A DNA stretch of 64,000 bases from an uncultured Lachnospiraceae bacterium. Lineage in GTDB: Bacteria; Bacillota; Clostridia; Lachnospirales; Lachnospiraceae. Shown here piece by piece: positions 35,723 to 45,010 of the stretch. The notes under the pieces are model-generated. The model had not been told where the DNA came from, did not search any database, and saw only the letters and a program-made list of their open reading frames with translations. Each line of letters begins with the position of its first letter. Positions within the stretch are counted from its first letter, which is position 1. The DNA lies in contig CANPTH010000013.1 of the NCBI GenBank assembly GCA_947576945.1, forward strand, positions 1 through 64,000. The letters run 5' to 3'. Position numbers and translations under genes: made by a program.

Positions 35723-37186
35723 TTATATCGGACCCACCAGAGAATCTACGATCCGCTTTGTCTCCGCGCCGCAGTAGCACACTACGCGGTTTTCTGCTGC
35801 TGCCCGCATGATTTTACTGCCGTACCAGAAAGGTGTATGGACTTCAGATATCTTCCTCAGAGGTAAAGGATTCGGCATCCATATACTCCACATAAATATT
35901 CTGACTGTCCAGTCCCAGTTCTTTTGCTGCAAGAGATTTGACTCCACTCTGCATCCCGGAACCGGGATTTTTTCCCGGCATATGATCATGATATGGGCAT
36001 CCGTAATCTCACCATCCAAATCAGTCAAAAATACATGCGCTTCCTCAATATTCTTTTCATCATAATCGCGCAGAACCTTTTTCAGTTCGATCTCTTTCCT
36101 GTGCTTCTGATCTTCTGCCCGGGAAACCCTGTCCGCGTACCCGTCACCGTTATGTCCGCCCTCTATGCCGCGCATTGCACTGACTCCCAGAACGGCACAG
36201 ACCATCGTGACCAGAATAACGCCCGCTGCAGTAACTGTTCTCCTGGAATACTTTCTATGTTTCATAATCGCACCCAACCTTTCTTTCAGATTCTTCTTGT
36301 CTTCAAACATCGCGATGGAAAGAGGCGTTTTCCTGATCGAATCGGCAGCAACTTCTATTAGAGTGTCGCCGTACTGCTGCATTTCACTGACAGTAAACCC
36401 CTTTATGACCGCTTCATCACAGGCCAGTTCACATGCCTTATTCATCTCTCTGCGCACAAAATAAACAAGTGGATTAAACCAGTGCACCGCTCCCACCAAA
36501 ATCAGCAGCCACTTAACGAAAATATCCTGTCTCTTCCTGTGTGTCATCTCATGCAGCAGAATATGCCGCAGCTTCACATCCCCGTATGCTTTGTCCGGTA
36601 AAATAACCGCAGGACGGAAGAAGCCAATCAACACCGGCGTTTCCACCATGGTATTCCTATAGAGACGCAGCCTTTTGTCTCCTTCCGACAGATTCTGCAG
36701 CAGTTCTACTTCCTTCCGGTCTGCCCTTACGTTATGTCTGGCAAGCCTTCTGACATAAATCAAATAACATATAAGATGAAAACCAAGAACCATCAACATG
36801 CCCGCCTGCCAAATGGCAAATAACATAACCGCGACGCTTGGAAAACAGGTGATTTGCCGGATGCTCTGCCCGCTCTCATTCTGTGCTGTAAGTACAGGAT
36901 TCACAGACACTGCGGAAGCCGTGTCCGCAATCCACCGTGCAAGGCCACCGGTCGACCACACTGCCATTTCCGAACGGCCCGATACGGGAATCATCATAAT
37001 TTTTGATACAGGCACAAGCAGAGCCGTCACGACCGGGAACCACATATAATACCGGAATGTCTCCGGCAGCTTCTCTTTTATGACCGGTTTTAAGATAAAC
37101 AATAACCCTGACAGGATACTGCCGGTAAAGGTCATCGAAAGAATGAGCCTGACCATCTCTGCAGAATACGCTTCAACCACCATCAT
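35723..37186 (-). CDS. BlaR1-type M56 membrane metalloprotease/sensor, C-terminus frameshifted
   Basis: 487 aa as an uninterrupted reading. N-terminal helices (about 12-32, 47-66, 117-144), then the M56 zinc site HEMTH at 212-216 and a fourth helix near 300-320. In the BlaR1/MecR1 scheme such proteins sense a signal and trigger cleavage of the BlaI repressor. The frame after REK (about residue 405) gives implausible sequence. A -1 shift at the A6 run (35968-35973) gives VKSLAAKELGL and ends at 35844, a natural-looking end. Overlaps the blaI-like gene by 4 bp (ATGA). Confidence 0.82.
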   Translation of the reverse strand: MMVVEAYSAEMVRLILSMTFTGSILSGLLFILKPVIKEKLPETFRYYMWFPVVTALLVPVSKIMMIPVSGRSEMAVWSTGGLARWIADTASAVSVNPVLTAQNESGQSIRQITCFPSVAVMLFAIWQAGMLMVLGFHLICYLIYVRRLARHNVRADRKEVELLQNLSEGDKRLRLYRNTMVETPVLIGFFRPAVILPDKAYGDVKLRHILLHEMTHRKRQDIFVKWLLILVGAVHWFNPLVYFVRREMNKACELACDEAVIKGFTVSEMQQYGDTLIEVAADSIRKTPLSIAMFEDKKNLKERLGAIMKHRKYSRRTVTAAGVILVTMVCAVLGVSAMRGIEGGHNGDGYADRVSRAEDQKHRKEIELKKVLRDYDEKNIEEAHVFLTDLDGEITDAHIMIICREKIPVPGCRVESNLLQQKNWDWTVRIFMWSIWMPNPLPLRKISEVHTPFWYGSKIMRAAAENRVVCYCGAETKRIVDSLVGPI

Positions 37187-37566
37187 CTGTTCTCGTCCCC
37201 CATTCGGAAGTACATCTTCAGTTCATCAATATCCTCTTCTGTCAGTTCCCCGCTCCGGCAGAGCGCCGCAACAAAATTCTTTGCACTGCCGTCATAAAGT
37301 TTGTCGATCAGACTTCTTTTCCTGTGCATACTGTACTCTTCTTTTGTTATATTCGGTGTATAATAATGAACCTCTTTCTCCTGAATCGAAACAACGCCCT
37401 TTTTCAGCAGTCTTCTTAAAAGTGTTGCGATGGTAGACTTCTCCCAGCCCATTTTACCGCTCAGTTCTGTACGAATATCGCTGAACGATACAGCCTGTTC
37501 CCCCCGCCAGAGTATTCTCATGACCTCCAGTTCGGCATCAGAGATTTTGAAATGTTCCGTGCTCAT
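37183..37566 (-). CDS. BlaI/MecI-family repressor
   Basis: 127 aa winged-helix repressor. Starts with the family signature ISDAELEVMRILWRG; the DNA-reading helix region (KSTIATLLRRLLKKGVV) is intact and the dimerisation helices lie at 90-125. With the coupled M56 gene it forms a BlaI-BlaR1-type switch. Autoregulation is nearly certain from the sequence: a perfect 10-bp dyad containing TACAnnTGTA overlaps the start of its consensus promoter. No beta-lactamase gene is present, so the regulated targets are unknown. Confidence 0.93.
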   Translation of the reverse strand: MSTEHFKISDAELEVMRILWRGEQAVSFSDIRTELSGKMGWEKSTIATLLRRLLKKGVVSIQEKEVHYYTPNITKEEYSMHRKRSLIDKLYDGSAKNFVAALCRSGELTEEDIDELKMYFRMGDENR

Positions 37567-37584
37567 CAGTATCTTCCCTCTTTT

Positions 37585-37606
37585 CTGTGTTACATTTGTA
37601 ACACAG
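37585..37606. promoter_or_regulatory. BlaI-type operator
   Basis: Perfect dyad, arms CTGTGTTACA and TGTAACACAG separated by TT, containing the core TACAnnTGTA. It covers the predicted transcription start of the blaI-M56 operon. Confidence 0.85.
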
Positions 37607-37610
37607 TTAA

Positions 37611-37639
37611 ATTATACTTTCCCACCTCCCTTCTGTCAA
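37611..37639 (-). promoter_or_regulatory. Consensus promoter of the blaI-M56 operon
   Basis: Minus-strand TTGACA (37634-37639), exactly 17 nt, TATAAT (37611-37616). Both boxes are perfect; repression by the operator just downstream is expected. Confidence 0.9.
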
Positions 37640-37694
37640 CAGGAATAAAACAGTTTTTCTGCTTTCCACAGTAACGTGACTAATTCGCAAATTC

Positions 37695-40025
37695 CTATAA
37701 TTCGTTGATTGTTGCCGTAATTTCCATATCGCGGATGCGCTTTGCCGGGGCATGAACCGCAGCAACCACGGCAACGATGGAAAACACAATAATAACAGCA
37801 AGAAGTTCTACGGGCAGGCTCCACGGAGTTCCAAAATACTGCGTAAGCAGCCTGATGTGCAGGAAACGACTGAGAGCAATTCCTGTGCTGCCGCCGATCA
37901 CAAGACCGGAACCGGAATAAGTGAGGGCTTCTGCGGCAATCATCCGGGTAAGCTGCTTTGCATCCATACCAACCGCCCGCATGGCGCCGTACTGTTTCAT
38001 TCGCGCTGTTACGCTCATGGAAATGCTGTTAATAATATTGAACAGCGTAATCATCGCAATAATGACCAGAAAGCTGTATACAATAAATACGGATGCCAGA
38101 TAGGTTGCACGATCCTGTCTGTTGTTTTCCCGCTGGTCTTCAAAAATAACATTGCTTTCGGCAAGGTTGTTAATCTGTTTTACCGTATCGTCCGACGCAT
38201 CTTTCCCCAGCTGCACTCCAATCATGCTGTAATTCCACTCTCCTGTAAGCCGGGCAAACGTTTCCTGCGAACAGATTACGCTGTATTCACTGGAATACAA
38301 TCCACCCGATACGGCGCAGGCGATCACAACCTCCTCTCCCGCGATCTGAATGGTATCGCCAACCTGTAACGGATTATCCTTATTTGAAACCGTCATAACC
38401 TGATTGCTGTCTCCGTAGATTTCTGATAAATCCCCCTGCACAAGACTCTCCTCTGCACGATCCAGCAGATAATCACTGTACGATGTCAGGTTCACATGGT
38501 CAACCCCCTGCCGTGAGGAAGCCGCAGAAACATTCTTCCTGTATGTGCTGCCAAAGACATGCTCTACACCGGAAACAGAGCTGATAATATCGCTTAAACT
38601 CTGACTTAACACCGGTTCATTTGCATAGCCTGTGAGGGTAATATCCGGCTGCCATGACCGCAGGGACGGCACCAACGCATGTGCAAAATCCAGCCCTACC
38701 GTAAAGCAGAGGAACAGGATGATACTAAGGGAAAAGCTGGCTGTCATCAAAAACCAGTTTTTCTTGGACGCGATTGCATGGTGAACGCCTAAAGCGCTTT
38801 CAACCCTTCCTGAATGCAGCCGCATGGTATGCCCTACAGAGGGCGCCGTTTCTGCGTTGCCGGAAACTGCTGCCATCGGTGAAACTTTAGCTGCACGTCT
38901 GGCCGGGGATTGTGCCGCCAGAAGAACCGTAACAATTCCAACCATTGCGCCGATGCTGAGGCCCACCGGACTGAGGGCCAGCACAGGCATTGTCTGAAAT
39001 TCACCGCCGATCCCATAATGCAGTACTGCACAAACGCTCCAACTGATCGCCATGCCAAGGAGCAATCCAACAGGTACAGCCGTTTTACACCAGTTTAATG
39101 CCTCCAAACGCACATAACGGATGATCTGCCTGCGGCTTGCACCAATACAGCGCATCATACCAAAAAATTTCGTCCGCTGGGCCACATTGCTGTTCATGCT
39201 GCCGGAAATCATCAGCACGCCGGCCAACAGCACCAGAACAAACAAAATTGCTGCCAGACCATAAATATTTTTTACAGACTCATGACTGCTCTGCCCTGCA
39301 ATCCCCATAATTGCCGTATTTTCGGAAATGTTTTCTTCTGACAAATCATACTGCTCTTTTATTTCCGTCATTGCACCGGAAGCCTTTGACGCATTCTGAA
39401 ACTGAACATAACAGGTTGGGTTAAGCGCAATACCGTTTTGTTCCATAAGCGAAGTAAACGCTGACCGCGTCATAGAGACAGCAACCAGATAAGTCTGTCC
39501 CTGATAATACGCCTGGTCATCCGAGCCAAAACCTGTTACGGTAAAGTCGGCAGTTCCCGCAGGGGTCCTGATCGTTACGCTGTCGCCGATCTGCACCTCC
39601 AAAGCAGATTTTGCGTTGGCGCTGAGCATGACTTCGTTATCGCGCTGCGGAAACTCCCCTTCTGCAAGGGTGTTGGAAAGCTGATGCAGATAGATACTGT
39701 CAGCGCCATATAAAGCAGCTCTTTTCTCTCCAATGTAGTACGGTTGATCTGCGTCTGTATTGAAGGCTTCCGACCAGCCGACGGCTGTAACGTCTAAGCG
39801 ACTGCCAATTTCCTCTCCGATGCTCTGAGAGATATTTTCCAGCTGTATATGATACTTCCCGTGTTTCTTCTGTAATTCTTCGCTTTTTGTCCGAATAAAC
39901 ATGTCCGCCACGCTGAAAATGGTTGTCACCAGCAATACGGAAATGACAATGCACAAAATGGTCATACGGTTTTGCCGCTTCCGCACTCTGGCAGAAATCG
40001 AGATAAGGCTTAAAAAACTTTTCAT
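37695..40025 (-). CDS. FtsX-type ABC transporter permease (two FtsX domains)
   Basis: 776 aa. N-terminal helix (about 16-38), an extracytoplasmic domain, three helices with an FtsX domain (about 255-385), a second helix near 430, a second outer domain, and a C-terminal FtsX domain (about 640-765). MacB/LolC-related; in Bacillota such permeases with a dedicated two-component system export or sense antimicrobial peptides. Start 40025 (MKSFLS) follows GGAGG at ideal spacing and overlaps the ATPase stop as ATGA. Confidence 0.88.
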   Translation of the reverse strand: MKSFLSLISISARVRKRQNRMTILCIVISVLLVTTIFSVADMFIRTKSEELQKKHGKYHIQLENISQSIGEEIGSRLDVTAVGWSEAFNTDADQPYYIGEKRAALYGADSIYLHQLSNTLAEGEFPQRDNEVMLSANAKSALEVQIGDSVTIRTPAGTADFTVTGFGSDDQAYYQGQTYLVAVSMTRSAFTSLMEQNGIALNPTCYVQFQNASKASGAMTEIKEQYDLSEENISENTAIMGIAGQSSHESVKNIYGLAAILFVLVLLAGVLMISGSMNSNVAQRTKFFGMMRCIGASRRQIIRYVRLEALNWCKTAVPVGLLLGMAISWSVCAVLHYGIGGEFQTMPVLALSPVGLSIGAMVGIVTVLLAAQSPARRAAKVSPMAAVSGNAETAPSVGHTMRLHSGRVESALGVHHAIASKKNWFLMTASFSLSIILFLCFTVGLDFAHALVPSLRSWQPDITLTGYANEPVLSQSLSDIISSVSGVEHVFGSTYRKNVSAASSRQGVDHVNLTSYSDYLLDRAEESLVQGDLSEIYGDSNQVMTVSNKDNPLQVGDTIQIAGEEVVIACAVSGGLYSSEYSVICSQETFARLTGEWNYSMIGVQLGKDASDDTVKQINNLAESNVIFEDQRENNRQDRATYLASVFIVYSFLVIIAMITLFNIINSISMSVTARMKQYGAMRAVGMDAKQLTRMIAAEALTYSGSGLVIGGSTGIALSRFLHIRLLTQYFGTPWSLPVELLAVIIVFSIVAVVAAVHAPAKRIRDMEITATINEL

Positions 40026-40705
40026 TCGCGGCACCTCCCCAAATCAGTCAGCACACCGTCCGCTACCTGCAGGATCCGGTCTGCGCTCTGTGCAATGCTT
40101 CTGTTATGCGTAATCATAATAATAGTCTGCTCATACTTTCTTGACGCTTCTTTTAACAGGGCAATGACTTCGCTGCTGTTCTGCGTGTCAAGATTGCCCG
40201 TCGGCTCATCTGCCAGGATCAGCGACGGACGCGTGATCAGGGCGCGTCCGATTGCCACGCGCTGCTGCTGTCCGCCGGATAACTGGGTCGGCAAATGGTT
40301 ACGGCGTTCCTGCAGATTAAGAACAGTAAGCAGTTCTTCCAGATATTTTCTGTCCGGCTTCTGATAGTCAAGCAGCACCGGGAACATAATATTCTGCTCC
40401 ACGGTAAGCTCCGGCACCAGATTGAACGCCTGAAATATAAATCCGATATTCCTGCGGCGGAAAACGGTAAGTTTACTGTCGTTCATGGCAAAAATGTCTT
40501 TGCCGCCAATCGTGACTTTGCCGGAGTCAGGCGTATCAAGCGCGCCGATCATGTTGAGCAGCGTACTTTTGCCGGAGCCGGATTCTCCAACAATGGCCAC
40601 GTACTCGCCCTTTGGAACAGAAAAGCTGACCTGCTTCAAGGCATGTACGGCAGTTTCGCCGCTTCCGTAAGTTTTACAGATATTGTTGACTTCCAATAAG
40701 TTCAT
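40022..40705 (-). CDS. ABC transporter ATP-binding protein (MacB-like)
   Basis: 227 aa. Walker [10 protein letters not shown] (about 38-46), Q-loop [15 protein letters not shown], signature LSGGQQQR (about 142-149), Walker [13 protein letters not shown] (about 161-172). Coupled to the FtsX permease gene (ATGA) and 96 bp below the histidine kinase. Typical partner of a peptide-related MacB/LolD-type transporter. Confidence 0.92.
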   Translation of the reverse strand: MNLLEVNNICKTYGSGETAVHALKQVSFSVPKGEYVAIVGESGSGKSTLLNMIGALDTPDSGKVTIGGKDIFAMNDSKLTVFRRRNIGFIFQAFNLVPELTVEQNIMFPVLLDYQKPDRKYLEELLTVLNLQERRNHLPTQLSGGQQQRVAIGRALITRPSLILADEPTGNLDTQNSSEVIALLKEASRKYEQTIIMITHNRSIAQSADRILQVADGVLTDLGRCRE

Positions 40706-40801
40706 GTGTAAACACCTCTTTCTGTTTTGATAGCCCCAATATAGCAGCGCAATCCTACATCAATATTACAGGCAGCCTACAATTTTGTAGGGATATGATA
40801 T

Positions 40802-41833
40802 TCAAATCAGAAAATTGATCGTGAAAGAGGCGCCCGCGCCCAACATACTGTCCACTTCAATCGTTCCGTTATGGGCCTCCACAATCGCCTTTGTCAGTGA
40901 CAGGCCAAGCCCAATCCCCTGTGTATCTTTGGAGAAGCGGCTCCGGTAAAACCGCTTAAAGATATGGTGCAGATCCTCCGGGTGTATGCCGCTACCGTTA
41001 TCCTTGACCGTGATCTGAACAATAGAAGGAAACGCACGCCACTCGATACGGATCATGCCGCCTTTTTCCGTGTGGTCAAGGGCGTTCTTCACAAGGTTGC
41101 CGACTGCTTCCATGATCCAGTTACGGTCACATAACAGAGTCACTTCTTCCCTGCCCGACAGGCAGATTTCTTTTCCCTCCTGTCCGGCGCGGAACAGGAA
41201 CTGCTTTTTTATGTCCTCTGCAAGTTCAGACACATTTTCTAAAGTCTTTTCCAGCAGAATCGTACCCGCATCCAGTTTCGTGATCTTCAAAAGACTTTGT
41301 ACCAGGGTTTCTATACGGTCAAGCTCCTGCTCGGACAGCAGACTGAATTCCTGTATTGTTGAAAGCTCTTTTTCTTTTGCTTCGTCCTGTATCAGCCCAT
41401 TATAAATATTCAGGGCGGCAAGAGGCGTTTTTAACTGGTGCGAAATGTCAGATATCGTATTGCGCAGAAATTTCTTCGCGTTTTTCTCATTTTCCGCGTG
41501 GGCGTTTAAGATTGCAACCAGAGAATTCACTTCATGGAACAGCCTGTATAGTTCGCCCTCGTCGTTGCACTCAATGGAAACATTTTTGTTGCCGGCTATA
41601 TATTCTGTAATCTGCGATATGGCATTTTCCATGATTTTATGCTGCTCCCTGAAATACCCGCAGCAAAGCAGCAATATGACAGCCCCCATACACACGCCGC
41701 ATACTATGATATAACCCGCCGCGTTCTCAACATGAAACCTTACCAATGCCGCTGCAACCAGCACAAACCCCAACACACAGAATAAAATACCGCCAAAAAG
41801 AAACTGAATCTTTCGGTTCGCAAATATTCTCAT
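40802..41833 (-). CDS. Sensor histidine kinase
   Basis: 343 aa. Two helices (about 9-31 and 39-60) with almost no outer loop between them, an HAMP-like linker, HisKA with ISDISHQLKTPL (phospho-His132), and an HATPase_c domain with N, G1 and G2 boxes (NLVKNALDH, DNGSGI, GIGLGLSL). The very short extracytoplasmic loop suggests intramembrane sensing, often through the partner transporter. Start 41833 follows GAGGTGTGGG, 8 bp after the regulator stop. Confidence 0.92.
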   Translation of the reverse strand: MRIFANRKIQFLFGGILFCVLGFVLVAAALVRFHVENAAGYIIVCGVCMGAVILLLCCGYFREQHKIMENAISQITEYIAGNKNVSIECNDEGELYRLFHEVNSLVAILNAHAENEKNAKKFLRNTISDISHQLKTPLAALNIYNGLIQDEAKEKELSTIQEFSLLSEQELDRIETLVQSLLKITKLDAGTILLEKTLENVSELAEDIKKQFLFRAGQEGKEICLSGREEVTLLCDRNWIMEAVGNLVKNALDHTEKGGMIRIEWRAFPSIVQITVKDNGSGIHPEDLHHIFKRFYRSRFSKDTQGIGLGLSLTKAIVEAHNGTIEVDSMLGAGASFTINFLI

Positions 41834-41841
41834 CCCACACC

Positions 41842-42528
41842 TCAATCTGCCGTATTCCACTTGTAGCCCATGCCGCGAACGGTAACAATCCTTTTGGGCT
41901 CTCCCGGATTATCCTCAATTTTTGTGCGAAGTCTGCGGATATAAACGGTAAGAGAACTATTGTCTATATAATTTTCGCTGCAGTCCCATAGCTTTCCTAA
42001 AATATGTTCCGGGGATAGGATCTGGTCTGGGTTTTCCATGAACAGACATAATAATTTATATTCACCTGCAGTCAGGTCAAGCAGTTTCCCTCGCTTATAA
42101 ACCTCGCCTTTTAGAAGTCTTACGCTTATATCATTGGAGTTCAGCTCTGTAGCAGCGGTATTGAAATTTTCACTCCTGCGGAGTAATGCATTAATCCTTG
42201 ACATAAATATTGCCAGTTTGAAAGGTTTTGTTATATAATCGTCGCCCCCTATATCAAGCCCCATAATAACATCTGTCTCTTCATCGGCAGCAGTCAGAAA
42301 TATGACAGGCACTTTTGAAGTCAGACGTATCTTTCTGCAGAAATCAAAGCCGGAACCATCGGGAAGCGATACATCCAGAATGACCAAATCATATTGTTCC
42401 TTTCCCCATAAGGTATCAGCTTCCAGTATGGTACGGGCAACGTCTATTTCATATCCCTCTTTTCTTACGGCAAAGGACAATCCGTTGATCAAACTTAAAT
42501 CATCTTCCAGTAAAAATAATCGTTTCAT
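41842..42528 (-). CDS. OmpR-family response regulator
   Basis: 228 aa. Receiver domain with phospho-acceptor Asp52 (LVILDVSLPDG), conserved Lys near 101 (KPF), and a winged-helix Trans_reg_C domain (about 130-226). Start 42528 follows GAGGTACAGCAA; the open frame upstream adds 15 basic residues of no family similarity. First gene of the operon regulator-kinase-ATPase-permease, behind a good promoter. Confidence 0.94.
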   Translation of the reverse strand: MKRLFLLEDDLSLINGLSFAVRKEGYEIDVARTILEADTLWGKEQYDLVILDVSLPDGSGFDFCRKIRLTSKVPVIFLTAADEETDVIMGLDIGGDDYITKPFKLAIFMSRINALLRRSENFNTAATELNSNDISVRLLKGEVYKRGKLLDLTAGEYKLLCLFMENPDQILSPEHILGKLWDCSENYIDNSSLTVYIRRLRTKIEDNPGEPKRIVTVRGMGYKWNTAD

Positions 42529-42589
42529 TTGCTGTACCTCTTTCCTTGTTTTGTTCTTCTGTCCTTTCTTCATGCTGTATCAGTATATA

Positions 42590-42618
42590 ATTATACGCGA
42601 ACAGTCGAATAATAACAA
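42590..42618 (-). promoter_or_regulatory. Promoter of the two-component/ABC operon
   Basis: Minus-strand TTGTTA (42613-42618), 17-nt spacer, perfect TATAAT (42590-42595), 62 nt before the regulator start. Confidence 0.65.
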
Positions 42619-42888
42619 ATTCTTAATTGTGGATTATTTTGGCTGACTGATAGAATAGTGTCGACATATCCCAGAAGAAAGATGATCATTAAAATATAAT
42701 AATCGATAGATTGCATATTATTTGGGGATGCATAGAGCGAAAGGCCTGTAAATATGGAATGATCAAACAATACGCTGCTGGGTAATAAGCTGTCACAAAT
42801 GCAGAGATATTTGCCCTTATAATTTAGGGCCCGAAAATTCGTTTATAAAGAAGCAGACCAATTCTGATTCGTTTGATCAATAACCGTG

Positions 42889-42919
42889 GAAAACCACTGC
42901 GCAGGGCGCAATGGTTTTC
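42889..42919 (-). terminator. Hairpin after the DUF4179 gene
   Basis: 14-bp stem (arms 42889-42902 and 42906-42919, one G-U) with a 3-nt loop, 41 bp past the stop. The U tract is only partial, inside the arm. Confidence 0.6.
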
Positions 42920-42959
42920 TAAACTGCCGGCAAAACCTTACAAAGGTCTCTTTGACCAG

Positions 42960-44141
42960 TCACTCTACATGAATCTCTCTGGCGATAATGGCCTTATCGG
43001 CAACACTGCTGTTCATGCCTTCCTGCTCCATCTGTATCCAGTCGTCAAAATTGTCAAAAATGAAGATATGCAGCGTTTCTATCTCTTTTCCCTGCACGGC
43101 AAATGTGGCTGCTCCCGCTATTTCCATCCCTGGATAGAGCATTGCTCCATCCTGATCAAAGCAAATCGTCTGACAGGGTTCATAAGACCATCCAAGAAGT
43201 TCAAACATTTCTGCATCCGTCATATCGGGATTCTTTGAAAGAAGTTTTTCCCTCCTGTCGTCCGTCAGTTCTCTCTGCTCTCCCGGTGTTGTCGCATGGA
43301 CGATTACCTGATACGGAGATACCACGACATCTTCAAGTGTAATATTCCCCTTTTTTTCACCCACTTCAATTATCTTTACATCTGACTCGTTTACCTCAAA
43401 CGGGACGACGATATTCCAGCTGCCATCCGTCCAGTGGGATGCCGATATGTCCTCCGCGTCAAGCATCCTGTCATCATCATGGCCAAGACCGCTTACATCC
43501 AGGTTAAGTTCACCGCTGCCTGCATGTTTCTTTGCAAGATCTATCTTCAACATGCCTGCAAAGGTATGGCTGTCGATCACCTCTCCCTCAAACCTGTTTT
43601 CCAGCCAGACGGGCGTGCTTCCATCCACACTCCACGTTCCGTCTATATAAAATCCTGCGGCTGTCCGCTCATCTTCAGCCTTCATCCCGGTATAATGCCT
43701 GGGAATGTGCGTAAAATCTGCATCTTCCGATTCAATATTTACCGTAAGGAATACGGAATATCCATCACAGTAGATTTCTGATGCAGTCAGTGTGATTCCT
43801 TGATCAGACACGGTAAAGTCCGCTGTATCCAAACTGCCCGCATGATCCTCATTTGTCAGTACTGTTCCCTTTTCCGAATAATCTCCGGAATAGGTGACGT
43901 CATCCTCAATCTTTTCAAAAATTTTTCCGATCAGCGGAATTTTTGCTGCAAACGCCGGATTAAAATATCCCAATCCACCAATTCCGATAACGGCAGCCGT
44001 CACTGCTGCAGCCAAAATATTCCCTGTTTTACCAGATTTCTTCACTTTACCCTTCCTCCTTCTATGTATCTGTATATCTTTGTCACTTATTTCAGGAGCA
44101 AGGGCCTGCTTTAAGATTTGATCCAATCTTTCATCTGTCAT
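42960..44141 (-). CDS. DUF4179 membrane-anchored anti-sigma-like protein
   Basis: 393 aa. A cytoplasmic N-terminus (1-35) probably contacts the sigma factor. One membrane helix follows (about 38-58), then an extracytoplasmic DUF4179 domain (about 60-160) and a beta-rich C-terminal region. Overlaps the ECF sigma gene by 11 bp, so the two are translated together. By analogy with other sigma/DUF4179 pairs it should hold the sigma factor at the membrane until an envelope signal arrives; the signal is unknown. Confidence 0.82.
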   Translation of the reverse strand: MTDERLDQILKQALAPEISDKDIQIHRRRKGKVKKSGKTGNILAAAVTAAVIGIGGLGYFNPAFAAKIPLIGKIFEKIEDDVTYSGDYSEKGTVLTNEDHAGSLDTADFTVSDQGITLTASEIYCDGYSVFLTVNIESEDADFTHIPRHYTGMKAEDERTAAGFYIDGTWSVDGSTPVWLENRFEGEVIDSHTFAGMLKIDLAKKHAGSGELNLDVSGLGHDDDRMLDAEDISASHWTDGSWNIVVPFEVNESDVKIIEVGEKKGNITLEDVVVSPYQVIVHATTPGEQRELTDDRREKLLSKNPDMTDAEMFELLGWSYEPCQTICFDQDGAMLYPGMEIAGAATFAVQGKEIETLHIFIFDNFDDWIQMEQEGMNSSVADKAIIAREIHVE

Positions 44142-44670
44142 ATCCTATTGCCTCCAATTTTTCCTTTAACTGCTGCTTCGCTCTCCGTATCCGGCTCTTG
44201 ACAGTTCCCTCCGGCAGTCCGAGGATTTCAGACACCTCATTGATCTGCATACCCGCTGAGTAATACAAATAGATTGGTATTCTGTACTTCTCTGGCAGAG
44301 AGGCAACTAATCTCTGTATCATGTCTACCTCATTTCTCTGCAATACTATGTATTCTGGTGAAACTTCATTGCCATGGTCCGAAACTTCAAATCCCTCATC
44401 GGCCATCTCATCCAAACTGTTCATCGGAACCAGCCTCATCCGGTTTGCATATTTTTTCTTTTTGTTTTTCCAAAGATAAATAGAAGCGGATAAAGCATAA
44501 CTCTTTGTATTCTGCACAGAGTCCAGTCTTTTCTTTTTCTCCAGCAGTTTGAGCATCGTGTCCTGATACAGTTCGTCCCCGTCTTCCGCATCCCCGGCTG
44601 TCATCCGGCAAAAACGTAGAATATCCTTTCCAAACTTCAAGACAAACCGCTCAAATTCATCATGACTCAT
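44131..44670 (-). CDS. ECF-type RNA polymerase sigma factor
   Basis: 179 aa. Sigma-70 region 2 (about 18-85: DELYQDTMLKLLEKK) and region 4 (about 125-175: LPEKYRIPIYLYYSAGM, then EVSEILGLPEGTVKSRIRRAK). Start 44670 (MSHDEFERF) is chosen because GGAGGAGG lies 9 nt upstream; the ATG at 44679 touches that site. Its partner is the overlapping DUF4179 gene. Confidence 0.92.
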   Translation of the reverse strand: MSHDEFERFVLKFGKDILRFCRMTAGDAEDGDELYQDTMLKLLEKKKRLDSVQNTKSYALSASIYLWKNKKKKYANRMRLVPMNSLDEMADEGFEVSDHGNEVSPEYIVLQRNEVDMIQRLVASLPEKYRIPIYLYYSAGMQINEVSEILGLPEGTVKSRIRRAKQQLKEKLEAIGYDR

Positions 44671-44733
44671 AGCAGCCATCCTCCTCCTTCTTCTTCCAGG
44701 TCGACCCGCAAAGAATTGCCCTTGCATGTATAT

Positions 44734-44762
44734 ATTGTCATGACACGGGAAAAAGGTTTCAA
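44734..44762 (-). promoter_or_regulatory. Candidate promoter of the ECF sigma operon
   Basis: Minus-strand TTGAAA (44757-44762), 17 nt, GACAAT (44734-44739). Overlapping TGAAAC could instead be an ECF-type -35, but no matching -10 at the right distance was found. Confidence 0.4.
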
Positions 44763-44948
44763 CTTCTCAGAGAATTTTATCATTTTAAGAAGAAAACGCA
44801 AATTAAGAAAAAGCCCCATAGCATTTTATAATTCCAGGAATCATCAGAACGATTGTCAGCGTTTGAAATAACATTTTAATCCATACATAATATCAACCAT
44901 CCTTTCCACTCTCTATTTCTTCATATATTCAGCGTTTACAGCCACTAT

Positions 44949-44980
44949 AAAAGGCACTAACGAATATTTCCGCTAATGCC
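44949..44980 (-). terminator. Terminator after hicB
   Basis: 10-bp stem with two G-U pairs (arms 44953-44962 and 44971-44980), followed by TTTTAT on the minus strand, 30 bp past the hicB stop. Confidence 0.7.
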
Positions 44981-45010
44981 TTCTAACTGGTTATAAACTA
45001 TTTGGTTTAT

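Larger units (their letters stand above)
42529..42959. other. Intergenic region upstream of the two-component operon
   Basis: About 430 bp. It holds the operon promoter (42590-42618) and a terminator-like hairpin (42889-42919). Between about 42650 and 42880 nothing convincing was found. Confidence 0.6.
44671..45010. other. Intergenic region upstream of the sigma factor gene
   Basis: About 340 bp, A/T-rich. Contains a candidate sigma-gene promoter (44734-44762) and the terminator of the hicB remnant (44949-44980). No gene seen. Confidence 0.6.

Noticed and set aside
37695-40705. Bce-type bacitracin transporter
   Set aside because: The permease has two FtsX domains and no BceB-like large single outer loop with ten helices; a MacB/LolC-like assignment is safer.
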